From Spongiactinospora rosea (GTDB lineage Bacteria; Actinomycetota; Actinomycetes; Streptosporangiales; Streptosporangiaceae): DNA of 64,000 nucleotides. A program made the translations under genes and the position numbers. Every line of letters starts with the position of its first letter. The stretch's first letter is position 1. The stretch spans positions 1-64,000 of the forward strand of contig NZ_QMEY01000020.1 of the NCBI RefSeq assembly GCF_003315795.1, read 5' to 3'. The notes under the pieces were generated by a model. That model did not search any database. It saw only the letters and a program-made list of their open reading frames with translations, and was not told the DNA's origin. Positions 50,040 to 58,670 of this stretch are shown here, one piece after another.

Positions 50040-51599
50040 GTGCCGCTGCGCGTCGGAATCGATGTCGGTGGGACCAACACCGACGCAGTCGTCCTCGATG
50101 GGAGCCGGGTCGTCGCCGCCACCAAGGCCCCGACGTCGGAAGATGTCACGTCGGGGATCCTCACCGCGCTCGGCGAGGTGCGGAAGGCCGTGGCCGTGGA
50201 CGACATCGCCTCGGTCTTCATCGGCACCACGCACTTCATCAACGCGATCGCCCAGGGTCGTGACCTGGAACGCGTCGCGGCGGTACGGCTCGCCACGCCG
50301 CCCCAGTCGCTGATGCCGATGATCGACTGGCCGGACCGGCTGCGCGAGGTCGTGGACGGGGGCACCTTCGTGTGCGCCGGCGGGTCGCAGTTCGACGGCT
50401 CGCCACTCAACGAACTCGACGAGCCGGGCCTGCGCGAGATCGCCCGGCGGATCGCCGCCTCCGGCGTCCGGCACATCGCCCTCAGCTCGGTGTTCTCGAC
50501 GGTCAATCCGGATCCGGAGATCCGCGCGGAGGAGATCCTGCGCGAGGAGCTGCCGCACGCGTCGATCACCCGCTCCATGCTCGTCGGCAGGGTCGGTCTC
50601 CTGGAACGCGAGAACGCGACGATCCTGAACGCCGCGCTCCTCGACCTGGCCGGCCGGGTGATCGACGGCCTGGAGGAGGTCGTCGCCGGCGTCGGCATCT
50701 CCGCGCCGATCCTGTTGTCGCAGAACGACGGCACCGTCATGACCCTCGACCGGGCACGGCTGTTCCCCATCTTCACGATCGCGTCCGGGCCGACCAACTC
50801 GATGCGGGGAGCGGCCCTGCTGACCGGCCTCGACCACGGCGTGGTCATCGACGTCGGCGGCACCACCTCCGACATCGGAATGCTCCAGCACGGCTTCCCC
50901 CGGGAGTCCACGGTGGCGATGAGCCTGGCCGGTGTGCGGAGCAACTTCCGGATGCCCGACGTCCTGTCCCTGGCCCTCGGCGGCGGCACGAAGGTCACCG
51001 GCGACGGGGCGGTGGTCGGACCGGAGAGCGTCGGCTACCGCATCATGTCCGAGGCGCGGGTGTTCGGCGGCGACACGCTCACGTTCACGGACGTCGCGGT
51101 CGCGGGCGGCGCGGACCCGATCGGGGACCCCACGGCGGTCTCCGGCCTCCCCGCCGAAACCGTGCGGCGCGCGCTGGACGTCGTGACCGATCGGCTGGTC
51201 CGGGCCATCGACAAGGCCAAGCTGACGGCGGGCGACATCCCCGTGATCGTCGTCGGGGGCGGCGGGCCGCTCCTCGCCGCCCTTCCCGGCTTCAAGGACG
51301 TCATCATCCCCGAGCACGCGGGCGTCGCGAACGCCGTCGGCGCCGCCTTCGCGGAGGCGGGCGGCGAGGTGGACCGGGTGTACACGCTCACCGGGACGAC
51401 CCGTGCCGCCGCCCTGGAAACCGCCAAGGCCGAAGCGGTCGCGCGCGCCGTCGCGGCGGGCGCCGACCCGGACTCCGTGCGGATCATCGACACCGACGAC
51501 GTCCCGCTCACGCACCTGCCGGGAGGCATGGCGGTGCGCATCAAGGTGAAGGCCGTCGGGCCGTTCCGCGACCTCGTCACGACCCCGGAAGGACGCTGA
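50040..51599 (+). CDS. Hydantoinase/oxoprolinase family protein (HyuA type)
   Basis: A 519-residue ASKHA-fold enzyme. RVGIDVGGTNTDAVVLDGSR (residues 4-23) is the phosphate-1 loop, GVVIDVGGTTSDIGMLQHG the second, and IPVIVVGGGGPLLAALPGFK the adenosine region. Such enzymes open hydantoin-like rings, coupling this to ATP hydrolysis. The GTG at 50040 follows AGGAGG. It sits between its degenerate paralogue and the second DUF917 gene, 2 bases before the latter. Substrate is unknown; DUF917 partnership points to hydantoin or thiohydantoin derivatives. Confidence 0.92.
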   Translation: MPLRVGIDVGGTNTDAVVLDGSRVVAATKAPTSEDVTSGILTALGEVRKAVAVDDIASVFIGTTHFINAIAQGRDLERVAAVRLATPPQSLMPMIDWPDRLREVVDGGTFVCAGGSQFDGSPLNELDEPGLREIARRIAASGVRHIALSSVFSTVNPDPEIRAEEILREELPHASITRSMLVGRVGLLERENATILNAALLDLAGRVIDGLEEVVAGVGISAPILLSQNDGTVMTLDRARLFPIFTIASGPTNSMRGAALLTGLDHGVVIDVGGTTSDIGMLQHGFPRESTVAMSLAGVRSNFRMPDVLSLALGGGTKVTGDGAVVGPESVGYRIMSEARVFGGDTLTFTDVAVAGGADPIGDPTAVSGLPAETVRRALDVVTDRLVRAIDKAKLTAGDIPVIVVGGGGPLLAALPGFKDVIIPEHAGVANAVGAAFAEAGGEVDRVYTLTGTTRAAALETAKAEAVARAVAAGADPDSVRIIDTDDVPLTHLPGGMAVRIKVKAVGPFRDLVTTPEGR

Positions 51600-51601
51600 C
51601 C

Positions 51602-52681
51602 ATGCGACTCATCGACGAAGCGGCGCTCGCCGACATCACCCTCGGTTCCACGGTGCTCGGCTCCGGCGGCGGAGGCGACCCGTACATCGGCATGCTGCTC
51701 GCCCGCGAGGCGATCCGGCGGCACGGCCCGGTCCCGCTCGTGGACATCGAGGAGGTCCCCGACGACGCGAACGTGGTCTTCATCGCCGGGCTGGGCGCGC
51801 CGGGCGTCCTCATCGAGAAGCTGCCGCGCGCGGAGGAGTACGTGCGGGTGCTCCGCGAGCTGGAACGCCTCACCGGGCAGACGTTCGCCTACGTCTGCGC
51901 CGCCGAGGCGGGCGGGCTCAACGCGGTGACGCCGTTCACGACCGCCGCGGCGGCGGGCGTGCCGATCGTGGACGCCGACGGGATGGGCCGTGCCTTCCCC
52001 GAGCTGCAACTGGTCACGCCGACGCTCTACGGTGGCCGCGCCACGCCGATGGTCATGGCCGACGAGCACGGCAACGTCATGTACCTCACCAGCGCGACGA
52101 ACGCGTGGGCGGAGGCGTACACCCGGGCGGCCGTGGGGGCCAGCGGGGCGAACGCCGCCACGGCGCTGTATCCGATGACCGGGGCCGAGGCCAAGGAACG
52201 CCTGGTCCACGGCGCGATCTCGCTCGCCGAAGACCTCGGCCGGACGATCCGGGAGGCGCGGGCCGCGCACACCTCCCCCGTGGCGGCCGTGCTCGCCAAG
52301 CAGCGGGGCGTGCTGCTGTTCACCGGGAAGGTGGAGGAGGTCGAGCGGCGCAACGAGCGGGGCTGGACGATCGGGAAGGCCCACCTGAGCGGGCTCGACG
52401 AGTACCGCGGGCGCCGGATGACCGTGCACTTCCAGAACGAGAACCTGGCCGCCGAACGCGACGGGCAGGTGGTCGCCACCAGCCCCGACCTCATCATGTC
52501 GATGGAGATCGACACCGGCGAGCCGATTCCGGCCGAGGAGATCCGGTACGGCTACCGCGTCGCGGTCGTCGGGCTGCCCTGCGACCCCCGCTGGCGGACC
52601 GCGGCGGGCATCGAGCTCGCCGGGCCGCGCCACTTCGGCTACGACATGGAGTATCGCCCGGTCGAGGAGATGTCGCGGTGA
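51602..52681 (+). CDS. DUF917 (S-methylthiohydantoin desulfurase-like) protein, second copy
   Basis: A 359-residue DUF917 protein with the canonical LGSTVLGSGGGGDPYIGMLL motif near residue 15 and typical GLNAVTPFTTAAAAGVPIVD, FPELQLVTPTLYG and NENLAAERDGQVVATSPDLI segments. It follows hyuA by 2 bases and its stop overlaps the amidohydrolase start as GTGA. The tight packing implies obligate co-expression with HyuA. Together with 47616-49996 it gives the mirrored order DUF917, HyuA-like, HyuA, DUF917. Confidence 0.9.
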   Translation: MRLIDEAALADITLGSTVLGSGGGGDPYIGMLLAREAIRRHGPVPLVDIEEVPDDANVVFIAGLGAPGVLIEKLPRAEEYVRVLRELERLTGQTFAYVCAAEAGGLNAVTPFTTAAAAGVPIVDADGMGRAFPELQLVTPTLYGGRATPMVMADEHGNVMYLTSATNAWAEAYTRAAVGASGANAATALYPMTGAEAKERLVHGAISLAEDLGRTIREARAAHTSPVAAVLAKQRGVLLFTGKVEEVERRNERGWTIGKAHLSGLDEYRGRRMTVHFQNENLAAERDGQVVATSPDLIMSMEIDTGEPIPAEEIRYGYRVAVVGLPCDPRWRTAAGIELAGPRHFGYDMEYRPVEEMSR

Positions 52682-53271
52682 CCAGGACGGTCCTGCGCGG
52701 CGGGCGGGTGTTCGACGGCAGCGGCGCCGAGACGACCCTCACCGACATCGCCATCGAATCGGGCCGGATCGCGGCGCTGGGCACGGGACTCGACGGCGAC
52801 GAGGTGATCGATGCCACCGGCGCGCTCGTGGCGCCGGGGCTGATCGACGCCCACGTCCACGCCATGTTCGCCGGCATGGACTTCGCGAAGATCCAGAGTC
52901 AGCCGTTCTCGTTGCCGTTCTACGAGGCGATCGGCAACCTCCGCAGGCTCCTCGACAGCGGCGTGACGACCGCGCGGGACGCGGGCGGCACCGACAGTGG
53001 CGTCTTCGCCCACGGATCGAGTCACCGCGAGCTGACGATGCTGGTCCAGGCCGGGATGACCCCGCCGCAGGCCCTGCACGCCGCGACCGGATCGGCCGCC
53101 GGTTTGCTCGAACTCGATGACGTCGGCCGGATCGCGGTGGGGTGCGCGGCCGACCTGATCGTCCTGGACGGGGACGCGTGGGACTTCACGCGCTACTCCG
53201 GCAACCTGGCGATGGTCATTCAGGGCGGGACCGTCCGCCGGGACCACCGCAGACCCGCCACCCGCACATGA
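52678..53271 (+). pseudogene. Amidohydrolase with the middle of the barrel deleted
   Basis: A 197-residue frame where a metal-dependent amidohydrolase of about 400 residues is expected. The N-terminal part is normal (VLRGGRVFDGSGAETTLTDI, APGLIDAHVHAMF with the HxH metal ligands at 59 and 61). After LDSGVTTARDAGGTD it continues at SGVFAHGSSHRELTMLVQAG and the normal C-terminus (GRIAVGCAADLIVLDGDAWD). The strands carrying the other metal ligands are missing. The junction near 52987-52995 falls in a GTD codon triplet that normally occurs on both sides, so deletion by short repeats is likely. The start GTG overlaps the DUF917 stop. Confidence 0.8.
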
Positions 53272-53300
53272 CCCCCCGCAAAGAACCGAGGAGTACACCC

Positions 53301-54326
53301 ATGCCCGAAGCACCGCGACAGGCCATGCGCGCCCTTGTCTACGATCGCGCCGGCGAGGGCGACGAGTCCGGGCTCGGCCTCGTCATCCGCGATCTCGACG
53401 TTCCCGAACCCGGTCCCGGCGAGGCCTCCATCCGGGTGTCCGCGTACGGCCTGAACCAGGCCGACATTCTGCTGATGAACAACCGCCACTACACGCGTTC
53501 GGACCTGCCGATGCGGCTCGGCTACGAGTCGAGCGGCATCGTGGCGGCGGTCGGCTCTGGCGTGACGCGCTTCAAGGCCGGCGACCGGGTGAGCACCGTC
53601 CCGAACATCGACGGCCCGTACTCCTGCGCCAACGAGTACGCCCTGGCCCGCGAGGAGTTCACGACGCCGTGGCCGGAGGGCTGGTCGGCGGCCGAGGCGG
53701 CGGGCTTCTGGATGCAGTACCTGACGGCGTACTACCCGATGAAGGAGATCTTCCCCGTCGCCGCGGGCGACTGGGTGCTGATCACGGCGGCGTCCGGCGG
53801 CACGGGCCTCGGCGCGATCCGGATCGCGAAGACTCTCGGCGCGCGCGTCATCGCCACCACGCGCACCTCGGCGAAACGCGACTTCCTCATGGAACAGGGC
53901 GCGGACGCCACGGTCGCGACGGCGGAGGAGGACGTCACCGCGGCGATCATGTCGATCACCGGCGGGGAGGGCGTCCGGCTCATCTCGGACGGCGTGGGCG
54001 GCGGATTCGTCGCCGAGTACGTGAACGCGCTCGCCTTCAACGGGATCGCGTACGTTCACGGGGGACTGTCGGGCACGAACGACGTGAGCTTCCCGATCCT
54101 GTCGCTCGTGCACCGCAGGGCGGGCCTGTACGGCTACTCGCTGATCAACGAGGTCCGCGACCCCGAGTCCCTGCGGCGCGGGATCGCCTTCGTGACCGAG
54201 CGGATCGCCGACGGCAGGCTCGGCCGCCCGGTCATCGACCGGGTGTACCCGCTGGAGGAGGCGGTCGCCGCGTACGAACGCATGAAGGCGGGCCTGCAGC
54301 GCGGAAAGATCGTGGTCACGCTCTGA
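53301..54326 (+). CDS. Quinone-oxidoreductase-type MDR dehydrogenase
   Basis: A 341-residue medium-chain dehydrogenase/reductase. The N-terminal GroES-like domain has GLNQADILLMNNRHYTR and GYESSGIVAAVGSGVTRFKA; the Rossmann domain has WVLITAASGGTGLGAIRIAK. The zinc ligands of alcohol dehydrogenases are absent, as in quinone oxidoreductases, so NADPH-dependent reduction of an enone or quinone is expected. GAGGAG precedes the ATG. It is the last gene of the hydantoinase operon, 29 bases after the amidohydrolase, and a hairpin follows. Confidence 0.88.
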   Translation: MPEAPRQAMRALVYDRAGEGDESGLGLVIRDLDVPEPGPGEASIRVSAYGLNQADILLMNNRHYTRSDLPMRLGYESSGIVAAVGSGVTRFKAGDRVSTVPNIDGPYSCANEYALAREEFTTPWPEGWSAAEAAGFWMQYLTAYYPMKEIFPVAAGDWVLITAASGGTGLGAIRIAKTLGARVIATTRTSAKRDFLMEQGADATVATAEEDVTAAIMSITGGEGVRLISDGVGGGFVAEYVNALAFNGIAYVHGGLSGTNDVSFPILSLVHRRAGLYGYSLINEVRDPESLRRGIAFVTERIADGRLGRPVIDRVYPLEEAVAAYERMKAGLQRGKIVVTL

Positions 54327-54335
54327 AGGACCGGC

Positions 54336-54355
54336 GACCGGCGTTCATGCCGGTC
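54336..54355 (+). terminator. Hairpin at the end of the hydantoinase operon
   Basis: GACCGGC-GTTCAT-GCCGGTC is a perfect 7-bp stem with a 6-base loop, 9 bases after the stop of the dehydrogenase gene. No U-tract is present. Confidence 0.55.
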
Positions 54356-54465
54356 ACTTCGAGGCGGCCCCTGGCGGTGTGCCGGAACGTCTCATGGCCG
54401 GGGTCGTCGCTCACCGGCCCGAGGACTCCGGGCCGGGAGCACGACGGCCGGCCGTGGCACGGCCC

Positions 54466-55110
54466 TCAGGCGATGGCACGGGTCGCTTTCATACCGGCCA
54501 GTATCAACCTGACGCCGTCCTCGAATCCCGCGTCCGGGTCTTCCTGCCATCTCCCGCCGAGGATCTGTGCCGAGAGCGGGTATCTGGCCGGGTCCACCTC
54601 CAGCGGCCGCTGGTAGGGATTCTCCTCGCCGTAGCCCGATCCCTGTCTCGCCTGTTCCTCGATGGTGTAGCTCACGGTGTAGTGGTAGAGCGCGTGGTAG
54701 CCGCTCGATGCCTGGCTCAGCGTGAAGCCCTCGTCCATGAGGGTGCGGAAGGTCAGCTCCGTCATACGGAACAGCGCCGGATGGGTGAGGTGCGTGCCGG
54801 CGAACACCCGCGCCCCGTCCCGGTATCGCAGCATGCCATGTCGCAGCCGTCCGGCCTGGGCGCGCAGCCAGTCGTCCCATGACTGGCTGCGCGCCGGGGC
54901 CTCCAGGCCGTCGATCGCGTCGAGGAACAGGGTCTCGGCGATCGTGTCCAGCAACTCCTGTTTGTTGCGGACGTGCCAGTAGAGGGCGCTGACGCGCACT
55001 CCCAGCTCCTTGGCGACCAGTCGCATGGACAGCCCGTCCAGGCCGGTCTCGTTGAGCAACCGCAGCGAGGTCCGCGCGATCGTCTGTGGGCTGATCTTCG
55101 TCTCGCTCAT
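54466..55110 (-). CDS. TetR-family regulator (TetR_C-type)
   Basis: A 214-residue repressor. The HTH is unusually like TetR itself (RTSLRLLNETGLDGLSMRLV, AKELGVRVSALYWHVRNKQE) and the C-terminal domain is of the tetracycline-repressor type (MLRYRDGARVFAGTHLTHPA, GYHALYHYTVSYTIEEQARQ). AGGAGG stands close to the ATG at 55110. It diverges from a FAD monooxygenase gene with a long inverted repeat between them, a layout like tetR with a target gene for a planar aromatic compound. Confidence 0.9.
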   Translation of the reverse strand: MSETKISPQTIARTSLRLLNETGLDGLSMRLVAKELGVRVSALYWHVRNKQELLDTIAETLFLDAIDGLEAPARSQSWDDWLRAQAGRLRHGMLRYRDGARVFAGTHLTHPALFRMTELTFRTLMDEGFTLSQASSGYHALYHYTVSYTIEEQARQGSGYGEENPYQRPLEVDPARYPLSAQILGGRWQEDPDAGFEDGVRLILAGMKATRAIA

Positions 55111-55124
55111 GATCCTCCTTGACA

Positions 55125-55162
55125 CCTGAACACTGCTCAGTAGATATTGAGAAGCGTTCAGG
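55125..55162. promoter_or_regulatory. Operator between tetR and the FAD monooxygenase gene
   Basis: CCTGAACACTGCTCA (55125-55139) and TGAGAAGCGTTCAGG (55148-55162) are inverted repeats with two mismatches in 15 positions, 8 bases apart. It is 15 bases from the tetR start and 38 from the monooxygenase start, suited to repress both. Confidence 0.75.
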
Positions 55163-55200
55163 CAGAGCTTATCACCGTTCAGGGTGGCTGGAGGGATCAC

Positions 55201-56688
55201 ATGACCGACCACGACGTCGTGATCGCAGGAGCCGGGCCGACCGGCCTCATGCTGGCAAGGGAGCTGCGGCTGGCGGGTGTCGAGGCGGTGGTGCTGGAGT
55301 CGCGTACCGAGCCGACCGCCGAGTCCCGCGCGGGAGGCATGCACGCCCGGACACTGGAGATCCTTGATCAGCGCGGCATTCTCGGCCCTTTCCTCGCCGA
55401 GGGGCGCAGGCTCCAGGGCGGGCACTTCGCCGAGCTGCCGCTGGACTTCACCGGCCTGGCCACCCGTCACCCGTACCTGCTGCAGCTCCTGCAATATCAG
55501 AGCGAAAGCCTGCTCGAGGCGCACGCGGCCGACCTCGGCGTCCAGGTCCAACGCGGGCGCACGATCACCGCGACGCGCCAGGACGCCGACGGGGTCGAGG
55601 TCGACGTACGTGACGGCGACGGCGCCACCGAGACGATCCGGGCCCGCTACCTGGTGGGCTGCGACGGCGGCAGGAGCACGGTCCGGCAGTCGCAGGGCAT
55701 CGGCTTCCCCGGCACCGGCGCGACGCTGACCGCGATGCTCGGTGACGTCGTACTGACCGACCCTCCGCCGGGGCGCTTCACTCTGGAACGCCGCGACAAC
55801 GGCTCCTACTGGGTCCTCGCGTTCGAGCCTGGCTGGCACCGGGTGATCACCTACGACTACTCCCATGTCGCCGACCGCAGCGCGCCCTGCACCCTTGAGG
55901 ACCTTCGCGCGTCGATGACGAAGATCGCGGGAACCGATTTCGGGATGCACGCCCCGCGCTGGATCTCCTGGTTCGGCGACACCGCCCGCCAGGCCGAACG
56001 CTACCGCCGGGGGCGCGTGCTGCTGGCGGGCGATGCCGCCCACGTCCATTTCCCCGCCGGCGGCCAGGGCCTCAACACCGGTGTCCAGGACGCGGTCAAC
56101 CTCGGCTGGAAGCTCGCCGCCGTCGTGAACGGCCACGCGAGCCCGGACCTGCTGGACACCTACCAGACCGAACGGCACCCCGTGGCCGCCCGGGTCCTGC
56201 AGAACACCCGGGCGCAGACCAGGCTCTCCGCGCCGGGGTGGCAGGCCGAGGCCCTCCGCGAGACCATGGCCCGGCTGATCGAGCTGGCTCCGGTCAACGA
56301 CGAGCTCAGCAACATGATCGCCGCCCTGGACATCCGCTACGAGATGGGCGTCGGCGACCACCCGCTGCTCGGGCTGCGCATGCCCGACGTCGACCTCCAG
56401 GCGCCCGGCCCGACCCGCTCGTACGCGCTGCTGCACGCGGCCCGTCCCGTGCTGCTCGACCTCGGGAGCGACGCCGGCCTCTCGGCGCTCACCCAGGACC
56501 GGGCCGGCCGGGTCGACACGGTGACCGCGCGCTGTGCCCAGGATCGGTGGACCGTACCGCTGCTGGGCGAGGTCGAGGCCCCCGAAGCGGTGCTCATCCG
56601 CCCCGACGGCCACATCGCCTGGGCCGCCCCTCGCGGCCGGGCCGACACGGACGCCCTGCGCGACGCCCTGGCGAAGTGGTGCGGCTAG
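55201..56688 (+). CDS. Class A FAD-dependent aromatic monooxygenase
   Basis: A 495-residue flavoprotein hydroxylase with the three family motifs: VVIAGAGPTGLMLARELRLA, YLVGCDGGRSTVRQSQGIGF, and GRVLLAGDAAHVHFPAGGQG. It is a homologue of the Rox-type enzyme at 39769 but lacks its GVRYDFGEG-like region detail (here LDIRYEMGVGDHPLLGLRMP). PHBH/PgaE-like enzymes of this size hydroxylate polyketides or aromatic drugs with NAD(P)H. GGAGGG lies 7 bases before the ATG at 55201. Divergence from a TetR gene suggests induction by the substrate. Confidence 0.9.
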   Translation: MTDHDVVIAGAGPTGLMLARELRLAGVEAVVLESRTEPTAESRAGGMHARTLEILDQRGILGPFLAEGRRLQGGHFAELPLDFTGLATRHPYLLQLLQYQSESLLEAHAADLGVQVQRGRTITATRQDADGVEVDVRDGDGATETIRARYLVGCDGGRSTVRQSQGIGFPGTGATLTAMLGDVVLTDPPPGRFTLERRDNGSYWVLAFEPGWHRVITYDYSHVADRSAPCTLEDLRASMTKIAGTDFGMHAPRWISWFGDTARQAERYRRGRVLLAGDAAHVHFPAGGQGLNTGVQDAVNLGWKLAAVVNGHASPDLLDTYQTERHPVAARVLQNTRAQTRLSAPGWQAEALRETMARLIELAPVNDELSNMIAALDIRYEMGVGDHPLLGLRMPDVDLQAPGPTRSYALLHAARPVLLDLGSDAGLSALTQDRAGRVDTVTARCAQDRWTVPLLGEVEAPEAVLIRPDGHIAWAAPRGRADTDALRDALAKWCG

Positions 56689-56701
56689 CGAATCTCAACC
56701 G

Positions 56702-56721
56702 CCGGCCGCGGCCACGGCCGG
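56702..56721. terminator. Hairpin between convergent genes
   Basis: CCGGCCG-CGGCCA-CGGCCGG is a perfect 7-bp stem lying between the convergent stops at 56688 and 56725; it could stop transcription from both sides. Confidence 0.5.
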
Positions 56722-56724
56722 GGC

Positions 56725-57711
56725 TCAGTCGTCCAGGAGCCTCATGCGGTCCGGCGCGTAGCGCTCGCCCGCGATGGCGTCGGCCGGGACGGCGGCGGCG
56801 GCCGCCGCGATGTCGGCGGCGGTGAGGGTGACCGAGGCCGCGCCAAGGTTCTCTTCGAGCTGGGCGCGCGTGGTCGCCCCCTGGATCGGCACCACGTCCT
56901 GGCCCTGGGCGAGGAGCCAGGCCAGCGCGAGCCGGGCCGGGGTGATGCCGAGCCGGGTCGCCTGCTCGGTCAGGGCGTCGACGATCGCCAGGTTGTGCTG
57001 CAGGTTCCCTTCGGCGAAGCGCGGCTGGGCCACCCGGCGGAAGTCGTCGCCATCGAAGTCGCCCGCCGAACGGTACTTACCGGTCAGGAAACCGCGGCCC
57101 AGCGGCGAGTAGGGCACTATGCCGATCCCCAGCTCGCGGCACAATGCGAGCTGGTCGTGCTCGATGTCGCGCGACCACAGCGACCACTCGTTCTGCAGCG
57201 TGGCGATCGGGTGCACGGCGTGGGCGCGCCGGATCGTCTCCGCGGACGCCTCCGAGAGGCCGATGTGGCGCACCTTGCCCTCGGCGACGAGTTCGGCGAG
57301 CGCCCCGGCGGTGTCCTCGATCGGCACCTCCGGATCCACCCGATGCTGCTGGTACAGGTCGATGTGCTCGACGCCGAGGCGGCGCAGCGACGCCTCGCAG
57401 GCCGAGCGGACGTAGTCGGGGCGGCCGCAGACGCCGGTGGTCCGGCCGCCCTGCCGGACCACGCCGAACTTGGTGGCGAGCACGACCTGGTCACGGCGGC
57501 CCTTGATCGCCCGGCCGACCAGTTCCTCGTTCGCGCCCGACCCGTACGCGTCGGCGGTGTCGAGCAGGGTCACACCGAGGTCCAGGGCGCGGTGGACGGT
57601 GGCCAGGGATTCCGATTCGTCCTGGGTGCCGTAGTAGTCGCTCATCGCCATGCATCCCAGGCCGAGGGCGCCGACTTCGAACGGGCCGACACGGTGCAGT
57701 GGCATGGTCAT
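56725..57711 (-). CDS. Aldo/keto reductase
   Basis: A 328-residue AKR of the YghZ/AKR13-like group. TLLDTADAYGSGANEELVGR carries the catalytic Asp and Tyr, VVLATKFGVV the Lys, and LYQQHRVDPEVPIEDTAGAL the His position. NADPH-dependent reduction of an aldehyde or ketone is expected. The ATG at 57711 is one base after the stop of the upstream hydrolase gene, so the two are in one operon; the ATG at 57705 is also possible. Confidence 0.92.
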   Translation of the reverse strand: MTMPLHRVGPFEVGALGLGCMAMSDYYGTQDESESLATVHRALDLGVTLLDTADAYGSGANEELVGRAIKGRRDQVVLATKFGVVRQGGRTTGVCGRPDYVRSACEASLRRLGVEHIDLYQQHRVDPEVPIEDTAGALAELVAEGKVRHIGLSEASAETIRRAHAVHPIATLQNEWSLWSRDIEHDQLALCRELGIGIVPYSPLGRGFLTGKYRSAGDFDGDDFRRVAQPRFAEGNLQHNLAIVDALTEQATRLGITPARLALAWLLAQGQDVVPIQGATTRAQLEENLGAASVTLTAADIAAAAAAVPADAIAGERYAPDRMRLLDD

Positions 57712-57712
57712 G

Positions 57713-58597
57713 TCAGGCCGTCCCGGTGAGAGTCGTGGCCGGGTCCGACAGCGGCGCGGTGATCGGCGCGTACAGCTCCGGCCTGCGGTCGCGGAAGAGG
57801 GTCAGGTACCGGCGCTGCGCGGAGAGCCGGTCGGCCACCAGGGTGGCGCGGATGCTCTCCTCGCGGTCGCTGCCCGAGGCGGCGAGGGTGCCGCCGTCCG
57901 GGCCGGCGATGGCGCTGCGCCCGAAGAACACCTGGCCGTCGTCGGTGCCGGTCCGGTTGCACCCGGCGAAGAACAGCGCGTTCTCCATGGCCCGGGTCGC
58001 GCACCGGGCGATGATGCTGCCCTCGGGCACGTGGCCCGGCTGCACGGCGGCCGCCCACAGCGACAGGATGATCTCGGCGCCGTCGAGCGCCTGGACGCGG
58101 GCAAGTTCGGGAAACCGGACGTCGTAGCAGAGTTGCAGCCCGATCCGGCCGAGCGAGGTGGCGAAGGTGGCGACGCGGTCGCCGGGGACGTAGTACTCCT
58201 TCTCGTCCCGGCAGGCGTGCACCTTGTGCTGCACCCCGGCGATCTCGCCGTCCGGATCGATCAGCACGGCCGCGTTGTACAGCAGGTCGGGGATCCGCGG
58301 GTGCCGCTGCGAGATCCCGGCCACCACGTGCGCCCCGGACCGCCGGGCCGCGTCGGCCAGCCGCTCCGTGGTCGGGCCGGGCACCGTCTCAGAAGCGGCG
58401 TAGAGACGGCGGGCGAAGTCGTCGTCGCGCGCCGACTGCACGTATCCGGTGTTGCTGAGTTCGGGGAAGACCACCAGTTCGGCGCGGTGCCGATCCGCTT
58501 CGTCGAGGACCAGTTCCGCCATCCGCTCGGCGTTGCGCTCCGGCGCGAGCATTTCGCTGCTGAACTGCACGAGCGAGATCTGTACGTTCTCCTTCAC
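57713..58597 (-). CDS. Carbon-nitrogen hydrolase (nitrilase superfamily)
   Basis: A 294-residue nitrilase-superfamily hydrolase. The catalytic triad is visible: Glu46 in LVVFPELSNTGY, Lys125 in GVQHKVHACRDEKE, and Cys157 in IGLQLCYDVRFPELARV. Amidase or carbamoylase activity on a small amide is more likely than nitrilase. The start GTG at 58597 is 5 bases after AAGGGGG. It leads the operon with the aldo/keto reductase and diverges from an amidase gene; the two hydrolases may act on related compounds. Confidence 0.92.
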   Translation of the reverse strand: MKENVQISLVQFSSEMLAPERNAERMAELVLDEADRHRAELVVFPELSNTGYVQSARDDDFARRLYAASETVPGPTTERLADAARRSGAHVVAGISQRHPRIPDLLYNAAVLIDPDGEIAGVQHKVHACRDEKEYYVPGDRVATFATSLGRIGLQLCYDVRFPELARVQALDGAEIILSLWAAAVQPGHVPEGSIIARCATRAMENALFFAGCNRTGTDDGQVFFGRSAIAGPDGGTLAASGSDREESIRATLVADRLSAQRRYLTLFRDRRPELYAPITAPLSDPATTLTGTA

Positions 58598-58621
58598 TGC
58601 ACCCCCTTCTTCGAAAAACCA

Positions 58622-58644
58622 TATCGCGATACCTTCATTTCATC
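58622..58644. promoter_or_regulatory. Divergent promoter motif: TATCGCGATA palindrome and adjoining repeat
   Basis: TATCGCGATA (58622-58631) is perfectly palindromic and lies in the 73-base spacer between the nitrilase and amidase genes. On the minus strand 58627-58644 reads GATGAAATGAAGGTATCG. Similar strings occur at 63251-63268 (GATGAAACGAGGGTATCG) and in part at 60124-60135 (ATGAAACGAGGG). A shared regulator site is possible. Confidence 0.4.
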
Positions 58645-58670
58645 TAGTGGTCTAGCAGGAGGAGGCGCCG

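Noticed and set aside
48656..50998. A 780-codon minus-strand frame
   Set aside because: It is antisense to the HyuA genes, which have clear motifs and ribosome-binding sites on the plus strand.
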